From positions 2,075,028 through 2,139,027 of the forward strand of contig VFFE01008918.1 of the NCBI GenBank assembly GCA_008921705.1: a stretch of 64,000 bases of DNA, written 5' to 3'. Below the pieces are notes generated by a model. That model was not told the DNA's origin and did not search any database. It saw only the letters and a list, made by a program, of their open reading frames with translations. This DNA is from Burhinus oedicnemus. Lineage: Eukaryota > Chordata > Aves > Charadriiformes > Burhinidae. Both the position numbers and the translations under genes were made by a program. Of this stretch, positions 48,905 to 61,024 are shown in pieces. The stretch's first letter is position 1, and every line of letters begins with the position of its first letter.

Positions 48905-50655
48905 TCAATCCCCTGAAGGAACTAGAAAATACACTGTGCCTTTAGTGGTAATGCAACTGTTGTTTCCTGTTCCTTCTTCAGCTTCTTTTATACCATGAAA
49001 ACTACCGCACACAAACAAATGTGTGAAAGACAAAACTGTTAATTTGTATTATCTTCTAAGAAATCATCTTAGAAATTCAAATTGTGCCCTGAAAGCCTTC
49101 TCACCGAAGCCTGGTGAAAACCTCAAGGCACTGGCACCAACCTGGTAATAGACAACAATGGTTTGAAACAATGACATCTCCCACCAGATTTAGCCCTTAA
49201 TGTTTCAGTGTTACTGAGAAATTCAATACAAGAATCCATTTGACAGCTTGGTCTAATAAGAGCTTGAATCATATTGATGTAATTCTGAAAACTGGGAGGA
49301 ACACTAAGAAGTAAAACGTTGCCCTATGCTGCATCCCCCGTGCTGCACCATTTAAAAAAAATGTGTATTATATGTAGGAGTCATAACTAATAGAGGTCTG
49401 GCAAGATTCTTGTAATCAGTGGAGCTTTCAAAATTCAGATTAACTGATGATCTGATCTGAGTTTTTGGTTAAAATAATTTTGATTTCTAAATTAATAAAT
49501 CACTATTTGTAATTGTTCTCTGATATTAACTAAACATCTATTTTCAGTCAGTGAAAGAAAGGAACACAGTCTTCTCTGTGTTATAGACAACAAAAATGTC
49601 TTTAAATCCAATTAAAGAAGCATTTAAGTCTTTTTTCACAACAAGTTGTGGAATATGTTTTTAGTGTAAGCATCAGTCCAATATTATAATGTTATTTTTA
49701 AAAAAAAATTATAAAAAACAAACGTAAAACAAAACTGAAAACACTGGTTTGTTTTTCTAGCAAATAGAGATGCTTAAAAATTATAAGCATCAGCACAGAT
49801 TTGGAACTGAAAAAGAATTAATATCAAATTACTGATCATCCATAGGTGCCGTCCTTTAGTATATATATCCCCCTGCCGACACACTGGGCTACTCTACTGG
49901 CTGAAGATAGTGTACTGTAATTTGGTACAGAAATAAAGGAAATTTGAACATAAGAAGTCACTCTGCCAGTGCAAGTTACATTGTTTTTCCATTCTTTCAT
50001 AGCACTAAAAGTCCTTTCTCAACGTTATAAGGTCTGAGCTGTAATACATTTCTGTATTTTAAAACTGCTGCTAAGTTCTGTTGCTCATTGTCTTTGTGCA
50101 GCTGATTTGCCATTCGCTTAGAGTCTTTTTTAGAGAGCTGTGAAAATCAGTCCTGTGTTTGTCTTATGGCACAAGGGCAATTGAGCTCCAATCTCATCCA
50201 AATAATTTGATCTGAGATCTAAATCGCTTTGCTGAATATATGTTGTGTGAACTCTGAAGTGCAGCATCAGCCTAGAAACAAAGTATTCAAAACTTCCATG
50301 CATTTTAAGCAGGCCAAAAGTTCTAGCCTTAATCCTCATTGATTGAAAAATGAGGTTGCATGAACTACATATCTCACTATGATGTCATAGAATGGCTTTA
50401 ACATATTTTTCAGGTGAAAATTTTTGGTTATAAATGAATAAACATGTAATGTTCTATGCATGCAATTAAAATGGAGTGGTTGTGGATAATATTAGAGACC
50501 AGTTTTCCGACTGGAGCACAAAATGGTAACAGATACCCTCTTGTCAGAATTTATTTACAAAATAGACATAAAGTTCTACAGCTATGGTAGCAAAGAAGAG
50601 ATATGCAATTGTCTGCAGAAGAAACCTCTCGTTTTCTGTTCTTCTAAAAACCATT
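48905..50655. other. noncoding DNA, no gene recognised
   Basis: AT-rich with A/T runs (49.70 kb). Nothing recognised apart from possible background motifs. Confidence 0.5.
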
Positions 50656-50659
50656 ATGA

Positions 50660-51075
50660 ACTCAGGGCAAATTGAAAGTTTTTCGCAGGCCTGGATTCAC
50701 AGCACTGGACTAAGGCAAGCAGATGAGATGTGTTCAGCTGGGACCCTAGCCACCGTGAGTTCCACTGTGGGAAACTCGGATGTTAGCCTAAGTCTGTTAG
50801 GGCACAACAGAGATCTCGCACAGGCAACTGAGAGTCTAAACTGGTCGCATAAATCCACCCGAAGTGTACCAAGACCCACAGTCTGGCTCATCCCAGCAAT
50901 CTGATCACACTTGGACTCCATGGAGGCTTTTGAGATCTCAGGCAAGGAGAGCGGTAGTCTCATGTGGGGACATTAGTTGTGGGAACGGTCCTGTAGCTAC
51001 GGTTGGCTCAACCTGGAGCTGCACATGCAGTCTAGACCTACCTTTAGTTTCTTTTCTTAATCAGAAATTCATTTA
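50660..51075. other. GC-richer block, unknown origin
   Basis: About 400 bases are clearly richer in G+C than the flanks (33 of 60 in 50701-50760 by my count) and have several CpG. Three overlapping frames (50584-50904 plus, 50697-50963 minus, 50864-51076 plus) are open, but none is recognisable. Sharp composition edges suggest an old inserted repeat whose family I cannot name. A regulatory element is the alternative. Confidence 0.3.
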
Positions 51076-51079
51076 AGAG

Positions 51080-53080
51080 ATGCAGTTACAGTGTAGTCGA
51101 AGTGCGTAAATTGGTAGCAAACCACAACATATTAAGCAAATACAGGAGGAAATCCACAGCAGATCACTGGGCATCTCCACCTCATTTTGTAAATTTCAGA
51201 TGAGACCCATCACTGTTTCTATGCTGCCGAACAAAATCATTACAAAAGTTCCATCAGAAATTAGTAAAGCACAAGACTTTTGAAGAGGTAACGTGTGATC
51301 ATTTTTAGAACAGTAGCAACAACAACAAATCAGACTTTCATTCTGGTGTGTTGTTGTAAACATTCTTTTTTTTTTCTTTTTTGCTGTTGAAATATTTAAT
51401 AATTTGTTGTCAGTTACAAACTTGTTTCACCTGAGGCTTTTTAAAGACCTTTCTGAAAACTAATTTAAGGCTTTCCAAAATTGCTTTAATTTTTCCGTTC
51501 AAAAATGTAATTTATTTATCTTTTGTTACATTGAAGAAAAAATATAAGTTAAACCCGCAAAATTATATATTTTAGATAAACAAATATATTTCTTACTATT
51601 AACATTTTTCTTCTGGCTTCCCATAATATTTTTTCTAATCCAAAATGAATTTCCTCTCTTTTTCTGTTTGATGTTACAAACAATGAAAACATAGGTATTT
51701 ATGAATGATTTTTCTTTCAGAAATGGAAATTCTGTTCTTGCTCTGCCACAGACTTCAGATGTATAATTCTGAAAGACCTGCAGAATGCCTTCAGTGCTAA
51801 TGGATGTAATAAAGATGGCCTTTGGTAGTCAAAAAAGAAAAAATTGGCAGAAAAGTAAAGGGTTTTGGATTTTTTCTGCTCATTGATTTTTTATAAAGCA
51901 TTACACCAAAACACATTTTTTTAAAAAAATAGAGTATTTTTATCAATAGTCCTTAATTTGATAGGATTTGCAAAATAGGAATATTGAAATAGTGTGCCAA
52001 ATGTCCAAACACTCAAATTTCTTCATAGTAAAAGTGGATTCAGAGGGAAATGGCTGCTACAGGAGCAGGAAGTTTGTGTACCACATCCTCTTTGCCCTTT
52101 CCATCTTGTCTTCTGCCTTATGCATAGACCCATTTGAAGCTCATTAAGGTTTTCCTGCCATCCAGAGACGGGGATTAATGTTATAGAAGTCTCACACTAG
52201 TTTTATTTTTAAGTCTAGTAGTCTTAATGAATGGCCTTTCCCAAAAATGTTTGGAGGTTAATGTATTACCTATTTCCATTACTAAATTGTTAATAAACCC
52301 AAGATTTTGATAACAGATGGTAGTTTATTTAGGTAACCATATTTCATTAGTAGATGGAGATATTTGTATTGTTTGCATTTAATTTTAAGTTAGCAGAGTG
52401 TAAGAAATTGTTTTGAGTGAAACAAATATATGAATACAGCTCACGGTTCACAAAGTAGTAATGTGACTAATAATTAAGAATAGTGACAGAGAGCTTAAAA
52501 TAAAAGAGAAAGCTATTCTTTTTCCTCATGTATGTGGAGTTAGAATACATTCTTTAATACATTTTAATGTACAATTATCTTTGTCTTACATTTTCAATGA
52601 AATGTTTAAAAACACACAGAAAATAAACAAAATAATAGGAACAGCAATATTTGCCACTGGAAATCTCTGGAAACAGAAATAGAGCTCTGAGATAGAAAAC
52701 CCCTTATGATACTGAGTTGTGCAATTAATTCTGCCATTAAAATTGCATTGTCGTTAATATGGAGTCATCTCCTAAAGAAACAGTGACATTTCTTGCAGAA
52801 CAAGTTCTTGAGTTCTTCTGTTCAAAGAGCTGCCAGTTTAAGCTTAACTAAAGTCTGTATTAAGTCCTGGTTGTAGTATATTTTCTCCACTGAGCTTATG
52901 CTGTATCTAGTCACCTTTGAACAATGCCTGATACTGTAATTCTCAAGACTGTAAATAGCAAATCAATGCAAAGCATTTTTCTGTTTCTGTTTTTGGTTTA
53001 ATCAATTTAAGCTTCAGTGAGAATCATGAGGAACATTTCCCAGAATAGGTTTCTTAGACAGATCAAAGTTGCCATTATCA
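51080..53080. other. noncoding DNA, no gene recognised
   Basis: Very AT-rich. No open frame of note and no recognised repeat. Confidence 0.55.
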
Positions 53081-53225
53081 AAGAAAATAAGACTTGCTAT
53101 ACTGGATTTGACCATACATCTATTGGTTCTTGCCTTGGGCAGCAGATTCATAGTTCAGAGAAAAATGAAACCCTTAAAGTACATTTTGCCAGTTGAGAAA
53201 AGGTGAAAGAACAGAAAATAATTTG
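53081..53225 (-). mobile_element. ancient CR1/L3-like 3' UTR fragment, minus strand
   Basis: AAGAAAATAAGACTTGCTAT (53081) followed by ACTGGATTTGACCATACATC and TTGGTTCTTGCC corresponds to the complement of the 3' terminus of the old CR1 lineage ('...GACC..TGGTCTGATCCAGTATGGC...CTTATGTT'). The relic at 48.3-48.9 kb carries the same terminus in the other orientation. Only about 100-150 bases can be followed. Confidence 0.6.
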
Positions 53226-53229
53226 TAAA

Positions 53230-54415
53230 GGCAGTGCAAAAATTTTTACTTTCCCAGACTTATACTTGAAGATTAATGAATATTATATCAACTCAGTTCA
53301 CAAAGCTACACATTTTACATCATTAAAATCAGTAACAAATATTTTAAAAAACCTTATCTGTTAAATTATCATCCATAGTATATCTAGTGTTTATGACTCG
53401 GTGAAATATCAATCCCGTGGGTTAAATATATGCATTTGAAGTGAGATTTGATCCCTGTTTGAAGTGTATAGCTCTTTAATTGTGTATCAACTTGTTTTCA
53501 TCTTCAGCACAAGTTCTGCCCTACTAGACAACTGAACCTTACTTTGCTATAAAGAATGTACATTACATTCACTGCAGTCAAAATTATGCACACCCTGATG
53601 AATGCAGCAGAGTGCTGAGAAAAAGACATAAGGGATAACTAATCACCTTTCTATCCAAATGATTGAACTGAACACAGAGGAACAGATAGGAGTACCTAGA
53701 TAAGAGAAAAAAAAAATTAAAATTTTCAAGTGCAAAATAGCACTAAATAAACAAAATAAAACAATCAAAAATTAGCAAGTGCAGGCAAAACCTTAACATC
53801 TGAAAGTCAGTTGTTCTGTCTTTTGTCCTTCTTGTACTGAAATTACTTTGCTATAAATAAATAAAGAAGTAGACTCATTTTTTGTTCCTCACTACAAAGC
53901 GGTTTATATCCAAGATCAAATTTTCTATCTGCTGAAATGGATAAAGAGAAGGTTCATTATCGCATCAGCTCTAACAAAATAAACTTTTCTACAAACCAAT
54001 GCTACTACAATTTAGAACTCTTCTCGCTGATGTAACAGTCTGCCAGGATTTGATTAGCAACAGCAAGGGCTGGGTTCAATTTCAAGGGGTCACATCAAAT
54101 TGAGCCCCCATCTAAAAACCTGAGAAAATTAAATTAAACTGTCTGGGTGCTCAGTGAGCTGTACTTCTCCACTCTCAAATGATGAATCAACTGGCTTAAT
54201 GAAACAGTAAGATGTTGAAGGGAGTGAAAAAAGAGGAAAACAGACATATAAACAGCACAGCAGACAATAGTTGGCTATCTCTTTGCTAAACAAGAGACAG
54301 CACTCTCTTTTGTTGATGAGAGAACTATTGTGGTAGCTGATCTCCTTGCAACCTTCTCCCGTAACACCCAAATATTTACTGTGTTTGCAAAATTTGGTGG
54401 CTGTATCACCTATTC
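53230..54415. other. noncoding DNA, no gene recognised
   Basis: AT-rich. The frame at 54129-54371 (minus) is unidentifiable. Confidence 0.5.
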
Positions 54416-54419
54416 TGGT

Positions 54420-55090
54420 AGGTAGCCGGAGCTCAGCTAGGATCCAGCTGTCTCAGTGCTGAGAGCTTTACACTTGCCACTCCTGTGGCCTAGGGAACTG
54501 CTTTTCTTCTGCAGTGCTTTCCGCTTTGTACCAGGAGGACACGTAGCGCATGGAATGTGATGCCTTCATAAGCCATCTGAGACTGGCAACTAGAACACTT
54601 TCTCAGGAAGATGAGGGAAGCGGATTTGAAAATTTGTAGGCAGACGGAGAGATTAAACTCAGGTCTCCCCTGTTCAGAGTATTTGTTGATGCTATGCAGT
54701 CGTCAATTGTACAAAAGAAGTAGTCACACCCTACTTCTCCAGGTTTAAAAGAAGTGAGGAAGGAACTCCACTGGGGAAGGTTTTGGACTGTGGCCAACAG
54801 AGTCAGCAAAGGAAGGTTCTCCTTTGCCCTGAGTAATGCAGCCAGGCATTCCTTTCAGCTTTTTGCACTAACCAGCTTTCAGGAGCTCGTAGCAACCTCC
54901 TCACTGTGCTGGTTCTTAAGATCCCCAGTATAAGGCACCAAACTTTCATCAGGCATCACCTGAGTAACAAAAGTATCTAGTGCAGAGTCTGGATGCCACC
55001 TTGAGTGCCAGAAACCCAGAGGCTTACATTGCAAAGACTAGCATGAAGCCCCTTTGTAGAACTAACCTTAGGTTTGCATCATTTAAGGGT
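54420..55090. repeat. GC-richer block with possible ancient SINE/LINE traces
   Basis: The composition is less AT-rich than the flanks. Around 54650-54675, AGATTAAACTCAGGTCTCCC resembles a segment I recall from old amniote interspersed repeats ('GGATT.AAACTCAGGTCTCC' followed by 'GTGCTCTA..CACTG'). The rest is not assignable. This is a low-confidence family recollection. Confidence 0.28.
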
Positions 55091-55139
55091 CCCTACTAAT
55101 CCAAAATCCTTAAAAGAGCTTCTAATCTGCTCAGTAAGT

Positions 55140-55710
55140 AGCGTATTGGGCTCTTTCATCTGAAGACATTGAACTCCATAGGCAATTACTAGCCCAGGGA
55201 GCTATTTATCTCCCTTATCAATGAATATATGAAATGTTAATGAACAATGTATGCCAAATAACCATTTGAAATCAGTATGTCATTGCGAAAAAAAGAGCTC
55301 CCAGCCCACACCTCTAAAGAAAAGAAAACCAATGCACCCTGAGTCATTCTGGTAACTAATCAAATATATCCCACATGTCATAGTAAGGCCTATAACAAGA
55401 TCTCTATTTAATAAGGCCACACATTGAAAGGCAATATCAGCTTTATCCTAGATGGCAGTGGTATTTATCAAAGCCAACGTCTGCAGAGTTAGAAACTACT
55501 TTTATTCTGCAAAGGCAATTATTCATTTATTCATTTGGGTCCTGACTATATTTTATCACTAACACATTTGGCTGCATGCAATGTGATAGTTACATCTAAA
55601 GCATTCTGAAGTGCTGGCAAAGAATTCCCAACTATTAATGCTTCTTTAAAGCATTGCCTAACTTTATCACACCGTCAAAATTTTAATGATAAATATGATA
55701 GCATTATTAG
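55140..55710. promoter_or_regulatory. candidate conserved noncoding element
   Basis: Complex sequence with many ATTA/TAAT and ATTCAT homeodomain-like cores and a TGCATGCA palindrome (near 55573). It has no simple repeats and no stop-free frame. Its texture resembles developmental enhancers. It rests on pattern recognition only. Confidence 0.18.
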
Positions 55711-55714
55711 AAAT

Positions 55715-56995
55715 ATAACAAAAAAACTCCAACCTGTGGCACAATCAGAAAAATAAGTGTCTCACCATTAAAGCTGTTTGATACTGATTACCTCTCTGAC
55801 CTCTACATAAATGAGGCTTTTTTTTCAGGAGAGTAAGGCCTGCCACTGGTAAGGGAAACTTTAATTTATGCTAAATAAGCCAAATAAATATTTTTACTAT
55901 CTTAATTCTATATACCTTTTTTATCAGATTAAAATATGAGTTTCGTATTTTTAATTTTCTATTTTTTTTTCCTAACTAGCCCCTCAAGGAGTGAGACACC
56001 TAGCTACAGATGTCTGGACTATGTGTTTTTACATCTAAGCTAAACTACCTTGACTTCTTCTACGGTCACTGAAGAGATGCAATGAAAAAAAGCATTTCTA
56101 TTGGGTGTGGTTCTTTTCATCCTAAAGAAGACACCTACATGATGATAGATGAATCACTTCTGAAAATATTATGTTATCCGAGATGAACATGTGCAAAATT
56201 CTTTCTTTAGGTATGACTAAACATAGTAAGGAACCACTGTATAGACACATATCTATAGAAAAGGTATAGGGATTAAAATGGATTGCTAAACAAAAATTGC
56301 TTCGGTACTCAGACCCAATTCAAATTTTCAACAAAACTGCAAGGAAAAAACCTGTTCTCTCTTTGAAGCCGAGGATAAGAAGGGGCTTTCCTAACATCTT
56401 TGTGATATTAAGAATTAAAAAACCAGACCAGCACTTGTAGGAGGTATATTAAAACATGAACAGTCACCTACAGGTACTCACAGACTGGTCCTTAAAGTGC
56501 TGTGCATGTTATAGTGAAAAGGAAAAGTGCAATTTTACAGGTTATAGCAATTATGATTTATTTTTTTTTTTAATATCTGGAGCATTAAGGTATTTTTCTG
56601 TAGACTGTATATGAGTACTTTTTAAAGTATGCATCTTAGCTTTGCCACTCTTCCTGTCCTTTGGAACTGGGATCAACTTTGATGTAGTGAGGAGTGGCTC
56701 AGATGTATGCCCCAATTTTACTTTACAGTGGTATAGCTAGAACTTGATTTGCAGGGAATAAATAAAGTGTTGACACCAAAGAGAGAGGGGGAAAAAAAAA
56801 AAAAGGCAAGAGGAGAATTTCATAGACTTATAAATAGCTCTGAAAACAAGTGGTGATATGGGGAGAAAGTGAAAAAGTAACATATTTTTTAATTTTTTAG
56901 TATCAATGAAATTCACTCAGAGTTCATAGGCAATGGATGAGGTTCTGGAAGAAAGGAAGAGGAGAAATATAGTTTTATCTTGAAAATCGGGAAAA
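55715..56995. other. noncoding DNA, no gene recognised
   Basis: AT-rich with T- and A-runs (55.96, 56.56 and 56.79 kb). No gene or repeat recognised. Confidence 0.5.
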
Positions 56996-56999
56996 GGAA

Positions 57000-57890
57000 A
57001 GGTCAAGATATTAAAGACCTAGGCAGCTTAATTTAATTCTTCAGAAAACAGTGGGAAACAATGATTAAAAAAAAAAAAAAGACCCTAGATGAAAACATAG
57101 CAAGCAATATTAAAAATGAATTTTTAAGAATAAATCATGTCAAGCCTATCTCCTTGCAGGAGAGGGTAACAGGCCTTGTAGACAGAGGAGAATCAGTAAA
57201 TATATATATTTTGACTTCAGTAAGGCTTTTGACACTGCTTTACAAGATGTCTCACAAGCTGACTGTGAGAACATGGATTAGATAACAGAAACAGAAAACT
57301 GAGCAGAAACCTGTACTCAGAGCGTGATTATCAATGACTCACTTCTAAAACAGAAGGATGCAGCAAATGCATCTGTTTAGGTCCAGTAGGTCCTGAATAA
57401 TACAGTATTTCCACTAACAGTCTGGAAAATGGAATCAAGAGCTTGCTAATGACATCTACAGAGAGCACCAGGCTCCATCTGGCTCTAAGCAGATTGGGGA
57501 ACAGATTTCAAACTCAAAGTGACTGTGACACACAGGTTTCACTCCACTGAAGGCAGGTGCATGCTCTTCCACCTAGGCAAGAGTAATGAACTAAATGATC
57601 CTGGGTGGGGAAGAATTGGAAGAGAGGGCAGACAGACAGACCTGAACCAGAGGTGAAAAAGGTGAACGTAAATTCTGACACTTAAACAAAAGTATAATCC
57701 ATGAGAGACATGAGATAGCTTGTTCTGAAGCTGTTGAAGTTGTTGAAACCTCACCAGTTCACAGAAGACATTGGGTTATTAGAAAAAGATCCAGAGAGCA
57801 TGAGACTGACCAGCAGTCTCAGAAGGGTGACTTACAAGGAAAAACGGAAAGATCTGAAATTGTTTAATTTTTCCATTTTAGAGAAAATTT
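57000..57890 (+). mobile_element. ancient CR1-like LINE relic, reverse transcriptase to C-terminal tail
   Basis: The plus strand retains scattered blocks of a CR1-type ORF2 in the right order. At 57213-57236 it translates DFSKAFDT, the RT block with the first catalytic Asp intact, preceded by GTAGACAGAGGAGAATCAGT ('VDRGES'). Sequence at 57450-57500 (CATCTACAGAGAGCACCAGG and on) sits where the second catalytic box should be but is not readable as FADD. TGCTCTTCCACCTAGGCAAG (57552) matches the 'VLHLG' block. At 57805-57880 the frame gives RLTSSLRRVTYKEKRKDLKL, matching the 'LEHLSYEERL' tail. Frames are broken throughout. It is old, nonfunctional, and approximate at both ends. Confidence 0.68.
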
Positions 57891-57894
57891 CTGA

Positions 57895-60015
57895 CATTCA
57901 CATATACATTTGGTTGTTTAGATTAATAATTTTGGCAGATATGATGAGTGTATTTCTAATAGCACAAACTACTGCAATTATTGTATTATCACTAACCTTT
58001 TCTCCTTTTCTTCATAATATACTTATTTTTAGTTGTGCAAAATATGTGAATACTCTGTCACAAAAGATTGAAATGAAGATACGAAGATGCCAAGCAAAAA
58101 TAACTGAGGTATATTTGCATATCTCATAATTGTTAACTATCACTTTTTGAACAGTCTGAGATTCACAATGCTGGGAAAGGCATTTATTTCACTTTTTAAA
58201 ATACATGGGCCAAGTTCTTTGGTTAGTGCAAACTCTTGTAGCTCTATTGCCTTAACCTAGTGGAAAAACCAAGACAAATAATATTTTTTCCCTCCTTAAT
58301 GTTCCGTGCTTGTCAGTTGAATGAATAAGTACTCTCTAGGTATCAAAGCATGAGGAAAAGCTTTATATAATTAAGATCCTTGTAAATTTTTTTTTATAGA
58401 GAACAACATAAAATTAAGGATACTTGGGTAAGCACACAGAAGGAACCACTGAACTATATTTGGGATCTGGTAGCTTAGAAGAACATGATGCCACATCCTC
58501 CTGAGGAAGGCATTTCTAAATGATTACCACTAAACTGGGATAAATAACTTCTGCTCCTCTAGGACCTACAGAATGGAGCAGGAACATTGGGGACAGGTTT
58601 TTTTACCTTGTGCAGAACCCCTGAGGATCTTGGCTTTTTCATTTATACTTTAGCAGATTTTGTCATGCCAATAAAATGTTATTGCTTGAGTTGAACTGAG
58701 CCATAGACTTTGCCTTCCACAAAGGAGTAAATAAGTATAGAGTGTTTACAAAGACACACAGTGTGCTACTGGAACCCAGCTGTACTAGAGATTTCCTAAA
58801 TATTATGGAACAGCTGGAATTTGGGAGCAAGCCTGAGGTGGAAGCACTAAGTCTTCTGTTATTAAGATCTGGTTGCAGTTCCTTTGCAATAGACAATTTC
58901 CTCTGATGATGCTTCAGCTGTGGGAAGAGAATGTGGCTGAACAGATAGTGTGTATATTCCCAGAACAACGTACATTTCCAAGCTCTGGCTCTGTGCACCC
59001 ACATATATCCTTAGAATGAGAAAAGATATGCACTGACCCTTCCTGTTCTATTTTCTGTACCTAAGGATCCACAGGAAGAGATGCAGGCTGGACAGGGGTG
59101 GCATTCAGAATTAATGTCTGATCTGGGTCTAAGGATGTGTTGTGATAGAGTCCGGTAGGACTAGCCCAATTTAAGTTTGCTTCCCCAAGAAGACTTAGAA
59201 AGAAGTCCCATTAGTTTCCTTGGTGAAAAACTACGGTTACAAGTGTACAACTTGTGTAAAAAAGCCTTACAATCTATTAGAGAGTTATTTATATGTCTCC
59301 CTAATTTCCATAAGATTATAAAATTCTCAAGAAATAGAAAACAAATGCAATTGTCATAGGCCATCAAAATACTCAGAATTCAATACAGTAAATCTTAATG
59401 GGTGTGAAAAACATGGAACTTTGTAGCAGAGTAGAATATATGGTAAAATCAGCAGTCCCATGTTTTTTAATGCATAAGCTATCTGACACTTTGTGCTGTA
59501 GAGATGCTTTTTCAAAATAGTGATTGTGGTTTCCTCTGCACTAACTAAATTAATCCTCCTAATCTGATGGTTGTTCTGATCCTGTGAGGAGAGGGCTAGA
59601 TTAATAATATCACTCCTTCAATGTTTCCCTGTTCTTCATGTAATCCAGCTGACTGATGTTAGGGATCAAACAAGAGAAAACACAGGGCTCCGAATAAATA
59701 CAACTGAATGTTTCTCTGATGGTCCTTTGCTATCTATTAAATTCTTCACTGATTCTTACAATTAGCACCAAACCAGGTGCAAGAATCACTGTCCGTCACT
59801 CATGTAACTGTGACTTCTCTGGAAATGGTTCCTTGGTCAAGACTTCCACGATCCACACCACCAGCACATTGTAGAAGATCAATCTTTACTAATGGAAATG
59901 TGGAGATAATTAACTGATTATTCATGACCTGCTTCAGTGAGGACTTTGCAGACACATTTCTCCATTAAGTGAATGGATTCATGGCTCATTTGGATTAGAC
60001 ATGTAGCTCCATCCT
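57895..60015. other. noncoding DNA, no gene recognised
   Basis: No repeat or exon recognised. The frame 57734-58129 starts inside the CR1 relic and runs on into unrelated AT-rich sequence. The 113-codon minus frame at 58663-59004 has no recognisable domain. Confidence 0.5.
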
Positions 60016-60019
60016 TATT

Positions 60020-61020
60020 AAATTGATTTGCTTCTGTCTGCCTCCCCTTTCTTCATGAATTCAGAAAACCCATATATACTTTTACATTTTAATTTCTCTT
60101 TCCCACTCCCCTTTTCCCTCTGTTCATCAGGCAGATTCCCCTTCTCCTTTCTCTTCATCTGTTTTTCTCACCACTGCCCATTTATGTCTAAATTTAACAT
60201 TATCTCTGGACCCTTGTATTCTTGTAATACTTCCCATAAAACCAATGTTTTCTGCATCTCCACCTCACTGTCTGCATCTTTCCCTGTTAATTGTTCCATT
60301 TCTTTGTCTCCCACTCTTCCACTTTTTGCTCTGTGGCTCTATTCTTACCTACATTTCTTCATCTCTCTCTAGAATAATTTATTTATTTTAGCAGCACAAA
60401 CATTCAACACAACCTGTCATTTCATGTTTTCCTTGGTGATCAGGTTCTCAGTTCAGTTCCTGACTCTCCATATGATTCTTGAACATGCCTTGCCCGCAGC
60501 TTAAAAGTGGGAAAACACACTCTTTCTTGTACAGGTATACCATACCTGCCTTTCATGCTCTTAGTTCCTCCCTCCCTTATGCATTATTCTGTACCAGTTT
60601 GCACCCTCTCTTCTTTCCACATTTTTCTCCTTTCCTGGTTGCACAAAACTTTCTAGATGCGTCCTTTAGTTTTGTGCTACCTAACTTCCTTTTCTTTTTT
60701 TTGTCCAAAATATTCTCTCCTTGCTGTCAGAGACTTAATATTGCCAGACATTTCAGGTATTCACCAGCTTTTTTTATCTTCAGCAATGGATCTGTGCCTT
60801 TACTCTCCAAAAAGTCTAAATGTTTCAGCTTATTTTTGTTATCGTTATGTTTATTTCTGTGTCTTGGTTTCCAAGACAGTTAGCACCTCAACTCTCCATA
60901 CTTTTGCTTATTTGTCTTTTAGCCCCATTTCCCACCTTATTGCTTCCAGACTAACAGTAGGAGTTCTCTGTTGTATTGATACATCTCATCTTTCTCTCTC
61001 ACTTGTATAGACCAATTTTA
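60020..61020 (+). repeat. kilobase-scale pyrimidine-biased region
   Basis: The plus strand is dominated by C and T for about 1 kb. By my count 60121-60180 has 46 of 60 pyrimidines and 60301-60360 has 49 of 60. No short unit repeats. Because stop codons need purines, plus-strand frames stay open (114, 134 and 117 codons), yielding Ser/Phe/Leu/Pro-rich products that are not real proteins. The origin is unknown: a decayed CT-rich repeat or mutational strand bias are possible. Confidence 0.6.
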
Positions 61021-61024
61021 AATT

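Noticed and set aside
50380..50396. TCATAGAATGG string like the complement of a CR1 terminus
   Set aside because: The following sequence does not continue as CR1.
57734..58129. 131-codon plus-strand frame as a host gene
   Set aside because: The first half is the decayed C-terminal tail of a CR1-like element and the rest is unrelated AT-rich DNA.
60028..61010. Three long plus-strand frames (114, 134 and 117 codons)
   Set aside because: They are open because the strand is pyrimidine-rich and stop codons require purines. The products are low-complexity Ser/Phe/Leu.
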